Positions 44,700-56,332 of a stretch of DNA of 64,000 bases are shown one piece after another. Source of the stretch: Atherix ibis (lineage: Eukaryota; Arthropoda; Insecta; Diptera; Athericidae); assembly GCA_958298945.1 (NCBI GenBank), contig OY282607.1:89597270-89661269 (forward strand), read 5' to 3'. Position 1 is the stretch's first letter; every line of letters begins with the position of its first letter. The notes beneath the pieces were generated by a model. It was not told where the DNA came from, ran no database searches, and worked only from the letters and a program-made list of their open reading frames with translations. The translations under genes were made by a program, and so were the position numbers.

Positions 44700-47600
44700 A
44701 TAATATTTTTCAATAATATTATTAAATTATTGAAGAATATTTTCAAATTATAATAATTTTTATCTATTACACAAATCTGATTGAATGACAGCTGTTAAGT
44801 GGATGACCCTAGGTATAGTTGAAATTTTTAGTACAGCAAAAAATTCAAAAAAAATTACTCATTTTTGCGCACATATATCCATAATACTACCTCAAAAATA
44901 CATATACAAGTAGTTATTACCTATGGTAAATGTTATTTTGAGAAATAATAAAATTTCCCTATAACTACAAGGATAAAAAGAGAAATTACTTTTAATGTAA
45001 TTCAACTTTTCCATTTGTCAAGGTCACGTCCTATCAATTTACTTCTAACTTTTCTCCATGGAATCATTTTCATATTTAAAGATAATGAATAATCGAAATA
45101 AGTTTACCGCCCAGCATGGAACTCAATTAATTCGTTCTGAACCTTTTTCTGAATACATAATATCCTTAAGAGACCTTTACAATTCCATCTATTCCATTTT
45201 TCGATTTTATTCAAGCCCAATACAGAACAGTTTATTCGATATTCTATTTGTACACAAATGTTGCCAACGTACCAGTGTACAAATAAAAATTCATAGAATA
45301 TTACCTTGTGTGACGCAATTTGCTTGCTATCGTTAGATGGTAAATTTTTTTACTCTATTTTCATTGTTGGTATTGTATTTTTCGTAAGACTTTTTCTTAT
45401 TTTGTGTAATCACATCACATTCCACTTAGAGCTTAGAGAACATATTCACATTTCGAAGTAATACTTTCAAAACGAAAGCAATTTAATGCAATGCAAGTAG
45501 CAGTACATTCCGAAGGCTACTCTTACTTTTATTGAGTGAATGGGGAGTATTTAATAAAAATTTATTACATTCGCATGCTCGTCAGCACAACGCTCAATTC
45601 TGATTACAAGAACGTGTACGAATAGGCAAGTTTCTTATTTTCCAATACCAAGGATATGCGTTACGCACACATAGTTAACACTCAAATTTTCCATAATAGA
45701 AAGGAATCAGAGCAAAAAAAAAAAAACTTCTGATTCAAACTGCCTAGAGTAATGTATGTACTCCATTCCTCCACCCACATCCCTTTCTCCATTAAAATAC
45801 CAATTTCCATTTCTGATTCTTAAAATAAAAATAAAAAAGAACAATTGTCCTTTTCTATTTTATACTCTTTGACTATAGACCATGATTAATTCTTATCACA
45901 TATTATACTGTCAACATGCCATCCCAAACTTAGAGTCCTTTATCCTTTTTGGCTTCTGCCAAGTGCGAAATATATTACAAAGTTTTGTGTTCGTGCTTTC
46001 ATGCCAATTTACTATATACAATATTTTTTTCGCTGGTTTTTTTTTTCTTTGTTTTTTCTAATTTTCAATATTATCATTAGGATTTTTTAAGGATATCAAT
46101 TTGGTATTTTCGATTTATACCATTTTTATAAAAATACACGTAATTTACTTTAACATTTATCTTAGATTTATGTAAAAATCTTAATAAATAAACACACCAA
46201 GGCGTGCATAAGTAAAATAAGAATTCATTCTAGTATCCTTTTTTTTTTTTATATCAAAAAGTTCTGTATTTCTTTGAATTTATTTACCATAGCAGTCACA
46301 TTTTCCTAACCAACCATTTCAAATATATTCTAGCTAAGTCATATTCAATAATATTAGAGAATAGCAGGCAATAAATTTCAATAACAATCATTCAGGAACT
46401 CAATTTTAACATTAGTCGAAAATGTATTGTGTTAAAGAAATTTGCACTTAAAGAATTTTATATGTCTATGCGTGCCGAAACTCCATTCCGAATATGACAT
46501 GGCGGTACGTAATGGTACGGCACCGGATGTCTTTATGAAATTTTTTCTCAAATTAAAATCCTTCTAACCTTTCGACCATCTTGCAATATGTCAAGGATAG
46601 CAGAGCTCCAAGCAGACTGAAAGGGCTTTTTTAGAAGGTCAACCACTACTACAATAGTTAATGACATAAATATAAATAAATTCATTTGAACAATTCGTAT
46701 TTGCCTTTTATAAATAGAGAAAAATCCATTTTAGGTTTTGGTAAAATCTTCATACTACCATTTATCTACCTTAGAGCTAATGATGATGCATGTTGTACAT
46801 CTGCACCAGAGTACAAAAACGAAGAAAGCTCCTGGAAAACACCAAACATATTGTACAGGACAATACACGTATCTATGAGCTTTTATATTTAAGTCAAATC
46901 TTCTACTTTCATTTTTTTACAAATAGTTCATGCTAACGGATCAACAAGCATGTTTTCTGGTCCTTTTTGTCCATATCCTGTCTAGTTTTTATTTTTTTTA
47001 TTTTTTATTTTTGGAATACTGTATTCTGTATTGTTGAAAGCTATTTTTGTTCACAGTAGACTGTACACATATTGTACATATTTCTAAGGACCTTCCTTGT
47101 ATAACAAAACTACCACCAATTACGAGTATTACCAGTTGACTTTTGACTATACACCATCGTCGATTGTAGACTATGGCTTGTTGCCTAAGCCAACTACTCT
47201 GCTTGTTCTAGACTCAATATAGAAGGAGGAAGAAAAAATAAGTAAAACAAAATCTGAATTATATTTTATGACAACTAATAAGGTTGCCAAATTGATTACA
47301 TATAAGCGTATGAGTCCTTACCATCCTGTCAGGGATATTGTTGCACAATTAAATAGCAATTATGGCGATATTAAATGCGAAATCGGCTATAAAGAATGGA
47401 TGACATGCAATTACTTGTCCCATTTACTTTTATTCACTTTTATATATATGTACAATATTTAAGGAGGGTGTGTGGGGGTAAAGGGGGGGTTGGGTTAGCA
47501 GTGGTTAGTTTGGTAGATTTACCAGTGAAGTAGATTTTTTTTTTGCAACAATTTTAGGGGAACCGTCCATGAATATACTCGTATGCCACAGGACTAAGTG

Positions 47601-48722
47601 TGAGATCAAATTGGGACGAAAGCTTACTGCGGTTATGGTATAACAGTAACAGAAGCTCTTTTAAAGCAATAGGGATACATAATATTGTCCATTTTCTTTT
47701 TTTTTTTGCTGCTATTTCCATCTTATAGACGAATTTCTGGCAAAACGAAAATCAACCCAAAAACATTATTAGGCACAATGTGAATAAGTAATAAATATAT
47801 TTTTTGTCATATTTACTGGTATTGTAAACTGGCATAAGTTTGGAGTTCAAATCTAAATCGTTAAGGAGCATAGAAAAAGTATAGTGAATAAAAAAGAAAA
47901 AAAATTACAGACGCCAGAATATTTAAGACTATTATGAACTACTGGTGTGACCATTTGAATCAACTGGCAAAATAGAGAATGGCACAGTTCTTGAGGTACA
48001 TTTTATAGACTAACTCAGAGAGCTTGGCCATAAAATGTAGAGTATCCCCCATAGAAAGAAAGCTCATTAAAAATGAGAATCCCTTCTACCCGATGAATCC
48101 CAATAAAAATGTCACATCAAATAATTCACTGCCATATCATTTTAAGAGCATTAAATTTTTTTTGTAATTTCACCAGTTTAATTATGTCGATTCCGCCCAT
48201 TAAGAAATTAAGTTTATATTGTAAGTAAGTGCTTGCGGCTATTTTATGGCAATTCGTTGCAACTTTTAATGCATAGCGGAGAGAACAGCAGAGTACTACA
48301 GTTTAGGTCGATGCCATTTGATGATAATGGTAAAAATGGCGGCGACACCAATGATAGTTAAATTAATTTTTATAATAATTGTTTTTAATATTTTCATGTT
48401 AATTAATATGATTTATGATAATAATACTGGTAAGTGTGAGCTCAAAGTGATATGACAATATCTGCGATAAAAATTATAAAGTTACGATAACGTTTCTATT
48501 AAAAATGATTAATATTAACTTTAATTATGATAATAGTTACGATTTATTGATTATTATTATTTTTATAAAGTATATGTTTTATCTAAAATATTTTTAGAAA
48601 TTATAACAAAAGTTTAATCGATTATTTTATTCAATGATCTTTGCAAGTATTATTGTTAATGCAGAATAATTGATTTTATTGTTTGGAAATTAAAGCTCCT
48701 TTTTATTTAGTAGTTATTAATT
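44700..48722. other. 4 kb of non-repetitive DNA, no gene recognised
   Basis: This is the longest stretch here without obvious repeats. Frames at 45058-45336, 46686-46892 and 47268-47462 are short and show no domain. A G-rich block (GGAGGGTGTGTGGGGGTAAA, then a run of seven G) lies at 47463-47495. The sequence could be intronic or intergenic; nothing in it decides. Confidence 0.5.
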
Positions 48723-48724
48723 TA

Positions 48725-49966
48725 TTGGGTGTATAACTTAAAAATGCGGGATTGAGAACAGATGGCTTAACTTTTACAAATGGTTTGTGTTAATAATAAC
48801 TCATATGGCATTTTGGAGGTTAAACATCTGTCATTCATTCTCGATTAGTCATTGAACGAAATAGTGTAAACAACAAAGTTTTTTTTTGCTTCAAAAATGT
48901 CGAATTTCGTACCAAAAAAGTCCCATTTGCGGAAAATGTTAATTTACTTCTTCAATTTGGAAAAAAGTGCAGCTGAAGCACATCGATTGCTCACCGATTG
49001 CTCACACATCGATTTCAACGTGCGAGAGATGGTTTGTGCGGTTCAGAAGTGGTGATTTTGACACGGAAGACAAAGAACGACCAGATCAGCCAAAAAAGTT
49101 TGAAGATGAAGATTTGGAGGCATTACTCGACGAAGACTGTTGTCGAACTCAAGAAGAAATTGCAAAATCATTGGGAGTCACTCAAGCAGCCATTTTAAAA
49201 CGTTTGAAAGCAGCAGGATTCATCCAAAAGCAAGGAAATTGGGCCCCATATGAATTGAAGCCGAGAGACGTTGAAAGGCGATTTTGCATGTCCGAAATGC
49301 TGCTTGAACGGTAGAAAAAGAAGTCGTTTTTGAATCGAATCATTACTGGCGACGAAAAATGGATTCATTACGACAACCTAAAGCGCAAAAAATCGTATGT
49401 AAAGCCCGGCCAACCAGCCAAATCATCGCCAAAGCCAAATATCCATGGCGCCAAGGTAATGCTCTGTATTTGGTGGGATCAGAAGGGTGTGATCTATTAT
49501 GATTTATTGAAATTGGGCCAAACGATCACAGGCGACCTCTACCAAACACAATTAATTCATTTGAAGCGAGCATTGGCCGAAAAACGCCTTGAATATGCGA
49601 CCAGACACGAAGCCATAATTTTCCATCATGACAACGCTCGGCCTCATGTTGCAAGACCGGTTAAAAATTATTTAGAAAATAGTGGCTGGGAAGTTTTGCC
49701 TCACCCGCTTAATAGCCCAGACCTTGCCCCGTCCGACTACCATTTGTTTAGATCCATGCAAAACGCCCTCACCGGAATACGCTTCACTTCAGAACAGGGC
49801 ATCAAAAATAGGCTCGATTCATTCTTGGCCTCAAAACCGGAGCAGTTTTTTTGGCGCGGAATCCATATGTTGCCAGAAAGATGGGAAAAAGTAGTGGCTT
49901 CCGATGGACAATACTTTGAATAAAATATATTGTAACAATTTTTCAAAATAAACACTCAAATTTCGG
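48725..49966 (+). mobile_element. mauritiana-type (Mos1-related) mariner lacking its 3' terminus
   Basis: The element starts after TA at 48723-48724 with TTGGGTGTATAACTTAAAAA, which lines up with the Mos1-type terminus (GGTGTA near the tip). A leader of about 170 bp precedes the transposase gene. After the stop codon a short AT-rich 3' leader runs to about 49966 (AATAAACACTCAAATTTCGG), where the expected inverted terminus is missing and a second mariner begins in opposite orientation. It cannot move by itself without a 3' end. Confidence 0.88.
48897..49923 (+). pseudogene. mariner transposase, nearly complete; one frameshift, one stop
   Basis: This is a DD34D transposase that would excise and insert its element at TA. 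The ATG at 48897 opens MSNFVPKKSHLRKMLIYFFN, close to the Mos1 start. Within the first HTH a small deletion and frameshift occur near 48975-49005, then the frame runs STCERWFVRFRSGDFDTEDK, a second HTH (EEIAKSLGVTQAAILKRLKA), linker WAPYELKPRDVERRF, and a TAG stop at 49312-49314 within LLER-KKKSF. The same frame then continues to the end. Catalytic Asp codons are at 49351, 49630 and 49735. The last two are 35 codons apart, exactly DD34D. The C-terminus reads WEKVVASDGQYFE, as in the family. About 342 codons in total, near the normal length of 345. Confidence 0.92.
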
Positions 49967-50614
49967 CCATAGGGGAGCAGCTCATAGTGGATGATTCCCT
50001 GCCAGTCACACCAAATACACAACAAAACCTTCCTGGCTGTCAATCCTGGCTTGACCACCGTTTGCGCCGGCTGACCGCGATTTGACCACGACACCGTTGT
50101 CGCTTGACGTTGTCGTAAGTGACCCACTTTTCATCACCAGTAACCATCCGCTTCAGAAATGGATCGATATTGTTGCGATTCAGCAGCGATTCGCAGATGG
50201 AAATTCGGTCCATGAGGTTTTTTTGCGATAACTCGTGTGGCACCCATACATCGAGCTTCTTTTTGTATCCAGCCTTATTTAAGTGGTTCCAAACGGTTTT
50301 TTGTGCAATGTTTAGCTCCTGGGCAATCGAAACAGTGCTTACGTGACGGTCGGACTCGACGATTTCCATTATTTTATCGACATTTTCGACAATTGGCCTT
50401 CCAGAGCGTGGTGTATTTTTGACATCAAAATTACCGAAACGGAATCGACGAAACCGAAATTCGGTAACAGCCAATCATGCGAAACCGCATGATTGGCTGT
50501 TACAATATTAGGACTTTAAACACTATTCACATTTTCAGCTGCCTGGCTTGCGTTTTCGCCTTTATCGAAGAAAAACTGTAAAATATGGCGTATTTTCTCT
50601 TTGTTGGTGTCCAT
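49967..50614 (-). pseudogene. irritans-type mariner transposase, N-terminal part
   Basis: On minus the ATG at 50614 begins MDTNKEKIRHILQFFFDKGE, NASQAAENVNSV, then a stop and a palindromic disruption (50464-50503). The frame resumes with FGNFDVKNTPRSGRPIVENV, the second HTH VSTVSIAQELNIAQKTVWNH, the linker LDVWVPHELSQKNLMDRISI and the first catalytic block MVTGDEKWVTYDNVKRQR. A frameshift follows, then GQPAQTVVKPGLTARKVLLC, IWCDWQGIIHYELLPYGRN. Second and third catalytic Asp regions are absent because of truncation. The family assignment is secure and the gene is inactive. Confidence 0.9.
50464..50503. repeat. perfect 18-bp palindrome, 4-base loop
   Basis: Arms GTAACAGCCAATCATGCG and CGCATGATTGGCTGTTAC are separated by AAAC. 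It sits inside the transposase gene where related elements have a single copy of the arm encoding VTANHA, so one arm is an inverted insertion. Confidence 0.95.
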
Positions 50615-50739
50615 CTTTGACGCGTGCTAAAAAAATACTGAGTCAATTAATCACATAGTTGTATAAAAATCTTATCTTTCTAACGCCATCTAGTTCAATC
50701 CGGTCGCATTTTTAAAACGGGAGATACAGACTCCTAATG

Positions 50740-52395
50740 CCATCTATTGGCAAAATAATGGATTACTTTTTACTACAACTTATATAAGGCTCTAAAAAAT
50801 CTATAAATAATTGTAAAGAAGGTATTATATTTGCAAAAAGAGACTGTATTTCTTTGCAATTGAAAAAAGGAGATAGATTATCGTAAATGCTGCGCTCTAT
50901 AGCAGTAGGATAACTAAGTTTTTTTTTCACTTGAACTAGAAGATTTTCATCTAGACTTTTTGTTATTTAACTAAATGAGAATCAGAAAATGCCAAATATG
51001 ACAAATTTTGCTTTCATTCCTCAAAAAGTTTTCACAACACCAAAATTTGTGGCTCAAAATGTACAAAACAGCAATAAAAAATACTTCAAAAAGATTCAGT
51101 TCTATAAAAAAAATTTATTTTATTTATGCCAATGTTAATGTAATATTATTTAATGAAAATCTAATAAAAATCTAAATTTAAAATAAATTTTAGGTGACTT
51201 TACTTTTCGTAACGTAAACTGGATAAGCCTTCATTTATGGAAATTTTTTTTGTCACATTTATGGTCACAAAATAAGACCAATCATAATTTTAATTATAAA
51301 TATTTTTTCTATTTTATTAATATTTTAAAGGTGTTTTTTTTTTATTAAAAAAATTCAATTCGAATATTAATGAAAATTTATCAATAATTATACACCCAAT
51401 TTGTTTATGGCAAACAAACAAGCTCATTATATCTTTTCTCATTCATAAAAGCGAAACTATCAAAAATCAACTAAAAATACACAAAACCAGAAAAGCCTAT
51501 ATCATTGCTTAATTTCGTGGAAAAAAGAATATACTAAAAATTTACTACAGGAAATACTAAAATAAATCGCATTCAATATAACCACACTTCCTGTTAAACT
51601 CCAAATGGGGTGATAAATAAATTTCCACAATCATCATAATTTACAAATCAGTACGAATAGTTAAGTTTGCTGCCCACAGTGATACCGGAAACTGAGACCA
51701 CCAAAAGTTATTAATTCATTTTTTTTCTCATTTATATTTTGAAACTTTTTGCATAGTCAATATTTATCATTTATAGTGAACTAATTTTAAGCTTAATTAA
51801 ATATTATCTGTTGGTCTATTTATCATATTTGGAAGTGTTTTAGTATAATTAATGGCACCAAATCTGAGAGCACAATGGGACATAAAGTTTCAAGCTTAAT
51901 ATTGCCAAATTAGCCAACATCTTTTTATGAATATTATTAAAAATTGTATTTTTCTAGATTTGATGCTGAACTGTTTTTATCAGTGTTTGAGAAACAAAGC
52001 AGCTTCTTTTCAAATAACAGACAACAAAATGGATTGATCAAGTCAATTTGAGGAATACTTAAACTTCTCAGTTCAGATTTCTTTTTAAATAAATACTAAA
52101 TTGTTTCGAAATAATAAACACTGAATTTATTCATGACGGAAATAAACAAAAGTTTTATTGTATTGCTACCAGTTCCATGTACTCATAAAATTTAAATTTT
52201 CTATGTTTACAAGTCGCTAACTTGATTAGGAGTAGAATGTTAAAAATTTCGGTGTGGTCTATGACATCGCACTTTAAGAAAAATTCTATAGAAAAAATTT
52301 TCAAAATGTTGTGTCTTTGTAAGATTTTTTACACTTGTTTTAAGTGGAATGTTTACAAATTCAGATTTTAAGACTAATTACTAAAAATTTCTTTC
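50740..52395. other. AT-rich DNA, no gene recognised
   Basis: No domain, array or transposon end is visible. Confidence 0.55.
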
Positions 52396-52397
52396 TA

Positions 52398-54490
52398 AAC
52401 CTTTTTATTGTCAATTTTGACAGAAAATTTGTACTGCAAATTTTTACCACAAGCTTTTACCGAACATTTTTATCATAAATTTTTACAGCAAATTGTTTCC
52501 GAAAATTTTTACTGACAATTTTTACCGCAAATTTTTACAGCATATTTTTATCGCAAAATTTTACTGAGCATTTCTACTGAAAATTTTTACTGCAAAAGTT
52601 AACTGAGAAATTTTACTGAAAATTTAAAAAAAAAAATTTTTACTGATAATTTTTACCGAAAATTTTTACACCAAATTTTTACTGAAAATTTTTATCATAA
52701 ATTTTTACAGCAAATTGTTTCCGAAAATTTTTACTGACAATTTTTACCGCAAATTTTTACTGGTAAAATTTTTTTTATTTTACATTTTTACTGCAAATGT
52801 TTTATGGAAAATTTTACTGAAAAGTTTTACTGCAAATATTAACTTAACATTTTTACTGAAAACTTATTTCGAAAATTTTTACTGCCAAGTTTAACTGAAC
52901 ATTTTCACCGCAATTTTTTCAGAAAATTTTAACTGCCAATTTTTACTACAAATACTTACGGAAAATTTTAACGTAAATTTTTACTGGAAATTTTTACTAA
53001 ACATTGTTACTGCAAATTTTTTCGGAAAATTTTAAATGCCAATTTTTTTTGCAAATTTTTACCGCAATTTTTTCGGAAAATTTTGGCTACCAATTTTTTT
53101 TAAAACTTTTTACCGCAAATTTTTACTGCGCATTTTTACCGTGAATTTATACCGCAAATTTTTAATGCAAATTTTTACTGCCAATTTTTACCGCAAATTT
53201 TTACTGCAAATTTTCACTGAACATTTTTACTGCAAATTTTTACGGTAATTTTTTGGGAACATTTTGACTGCCAATTTTTTCTGAAATTTTTCACCGCAAA
53301 TATTTACTGCTAATTTTTACCGTAAAATTATACCGCAAATTTTTAGTGCAAATTTTTACTGCCAATTTTTCCGTAAATTTATACCGCAAATTTTTCAGTG
53401 CAAATTTTTACTGCCAATTTTTACCGCAAATTTATACCGTAAATTTTCACTGAAAATTTTCACTGAACATTTTTACTGCAAATTTTTACTGCAATTTTTT
53501 CGGAACATTTTGACTGCCATTTTTTTTATAACTTTTTACCACAAATTTTTACTGCGAATTTTTAACGTAAATTTATACATCAAATTTTTAGTACAAATTT
53601 TTACTGACAATTTTTACCATAAATTTATACCGCAAATTTTTACTGCAAATTTTTCCTGTAATGTTTTAGTGCAAATTTTTACTGCGAATTTTTACCGTAA
53701 ATTTATACCGCAAATTTTTTAGTGAAAATTAAACTAAAATACCGCAAATTTCACTGAAAATTTTTACTGCAAAATTTTACGGCAATTTTTTCGGAACATT
53801 TTAACTGCCAATTTTTTTTTAAACTTTTTACCGCAAATTTTTACTGCGAATTTTTACCGTAAATTTATACCGCAAATTTTTAGTACAAATTTTTACTGAC
53901 AATTTTTAGCATAAATTTATACCGCAAATTTTCACTGAAAATTTTCACTGAAAATTTTTACTGCAAATTTTTACTGCAATTTTTTCGGAACATTTTGACT
54001 GCCAATTTTTTTTTAAACTTTGTACCGCAAAGTTTTACTGCGAATTTTTACCGTAAATTTATACTACAAATTTTTAGTACAAATTTTTACTGACAATTTT
54101 TACCATTAATTTATACCGCAAATTTTTACTGCAAACTTTTTCTGTAATGTTTTAGTGCAAATTTTTACTGCGAATTTTTACCGCAAATTTATACCGCAAA
54201 TTTTTTAGTGCAAATTTTTACTGCCAATTTTTACCGCAAATTTATACTGCAAATTTTCACTGAAAATTTTTACTGCAAATTTTTACTGCGAATTTTTACC
54301 GTAAATTTATACCGCAAATTTTTAGCTCAAATTTTTCCTGTAATGTTTTAGTGCAAATTTTTACTGCGAGTTTTCACTGCAAATTTTTACGGAAAATTTT
54401 AATGCAAACTTTTATTGCCAATTTTCACTACAAATTGTTACTAAAAATTTTTACCGCAAACTTTTACTGCAAATTTATTATGAAATATTT
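52398..54490. repeat. AAATTTTTACTG-type minisatellite, 2.1 kb
   Basis: This is the same 12-14-bp unit family, here with more ACCGCAAATTTTTACTG and CCGTAAATTTATACCGC variants. A higher-order unit of roughly 200-300 bp is marked by the repeated GGAACATTTTGACTGCCAAT and TTTTTACCGTAAATTTATAC blocks. The left edge (CTAATTACTAAAAATTTCTT, TCTAAACCTTTTTATTGTCA) resembles the left edge of the 56.4-kb array. Frames at 53036 and 53510 are repeat-derived. Confidence 0.92.
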
Positions 54491-54494
54491 TTTG

Positions 54495-56330
54495 CTGATT
54501 CGATTTTGAGTATTTTCAAATACAATATTTTCTGGAATAAGGAAAATTTTCTATTTTTTTTTTCGTAACATAATTTCATACAATTTGCTTAAATACGATT
54601 TAATCGTAATAAATATATTATAAAATAGTTCGGTAAATTCATGATAACGCAAGGTAATCATGTTATGAGCTCGCAAATAGTCATTGGCATCATAACTTAG
54701 CATACTACAAAGCAACAATCAGAACATAACTCCTGAACATATGGTCTCTGTGTAAGTGCCGTAAAAAAGAATCCAATGGGCTTGTCCATGGTGAGGTCGA
54801 TGTTTAAGGAGAATCGGGAATTCTTTCGCAGAAGTGAGCCTCGAATTCAATTCAATTCAAAACTTCCATCGACCATAATTTTCGTTCGTTCCGCATTGGA
54901 CAACGATTGTTTTGTGTATGAGTGCGACTCTTTTTGTATGCATTTTTATAGTGATATTCACGATTCGTTTATGTGCTCTACGGTAAAATATGGTATCTAT
55001 TCTAAAAAGCGGCTTAAAATAAAATAAGTTCTGACTCTATGCAAGTACGATTATGGTAGCGGTCCATCTGTCCACACTGGTTGCTCTCTATGGTCTCGAC
55101 AATGGTTTAAATCGAGGTTCATATGTCCACTCCTTTATGTACGTCCGTTCGCCCTCCCATATTCCTGTTACTTGTTGCCCACTTGCATGTAAGTTAATGC
55201 ATACTATTCGAAGGGAGACAGTAATTCTTCAGGAAATTTATTATACGAGGAAACATTTCAAGAACTCGTGCTCCAGAATATGGTTTTCATAGAGACTTTA
55301 CGCCGAGTACAACCAAAGTACTGTGCGATGCGATTTCAATTTCTGTACTTAATAGCATATGTCCGCTGTGTTCTAATGATAGAAATCCTGTCCCATCTGG
55401 TCGCAGCCGTACGAGACCGCTAAGTCTCTAAATGGCAGAATAAAGTCATGAGGTCAACCGATGTCAGGCATGGGATGAAAAAGGGACACATCTGATTTCG
55501 ATATAGCCGACTTATCAATGGTCAACATAAATTTTACTGGAATAATGCTTGATGCTATTTAATTCGAAGAACAGTTACTATGATTTTTTTATTTTTTCCA
55601 ATAATTTTTTTCAAAAGCAATTTTTTATTACTTATTTTAATCAAATTACGCATTATCAAAAATTTAAAAAGAACCTCTTTTTATAAAGCGATTCCACTAA
55701 AACAATAATTCACAACACACAATTTTAAATAAATTAAAACTTATTTCATTAAAGTGTAAAAATAACAATAATACAAATTATCTTTAACTACCATGTTGAG
55801 ATAAATTTGCTGGATTTTTTTTTTGCAATTATAAATTATGTTAGATTGACACGCAAAATAGTGAATTTGAATTTAATTTCTTAAACGTGCTTAACTAAAA
55901 TATTTGCGCTCGAAATAAATATAAATTACACTATCCATTCGATAAGTTACTCTATTACTGTTGGCTGGAAGTAAATCACTGACCATGTCGTGACCAGAAG
56001 AAGTTTGGTGAAAATGTCTTCATTTCACGAATTACACCTAAAATGCTTGATGAGATTTTCGTGAAAATTGCCAAATTAATTTTTTAAGTAGAAATAATTT
56101 TATTTGATTGTTAATTTCCTTTAGAGTTTTTTTTTTGCTATGGCCTTATTAAATTTATATGATTTTGCAAAAAAAACAAAAAAAAAGTCACTCTAAGAAG
56201 GATTAGTTCTTCATGAAGGACTAATTAAATGATTTTTTTTTTTTTTGAATAATATAGAATTTTGTCTGATAACTTATAATTCAGTTAGTCAAGTTTTGAT
56301 ATTTTATCAGCAATTATAACAAAATAAATT
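54495..56330. other. non-repetitive then AT-rich DNA, no gene recognised
   Basis: The 54650-55500 part has normal complexity and short frames (54776-55027, 55053-55292) with no recognised domain. The rest is AT-rich with long T and A runs. Confidence 0.5.
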
Positions 56331-56332
56331 AA

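Larger units (their letters stand above)
42239..44700. repeat. ~2.5-kb composite repeat, copy 2
   Basis: The order is: leader 42239-42490; CTT tract 42545-43130 (longer than in copy 1); spacer 43131-43560 starting ACCATCTTTTGTGCCCCATG; transition 43610-43890; and satellite 43910-44690. It lacks the 340-bp insertion of copy 1. Divergence from copy 1 is highest in the spacer and lowest at spacer start and in the satellite. The frames at 42514-43134 are CTT-derived. Confidence 0.88.
49967..50734 (-). mobile_element. irritans-type mariner, 5' half only
   Basis: The outer end is at 50734 next to TA (50735-50736), reading GGAGTCTGTATCTCCCGTTT on minus, followed by AAAATGCGACCGG and a leader. It is a different mariner subfamily from its neighbour. 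The element ends inside its transposase gene at about 49967 (PYGRN), exactly where the mauritiana-type element stops. The two truncated elements thus lie tail to tail. Confidence 0.85.
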
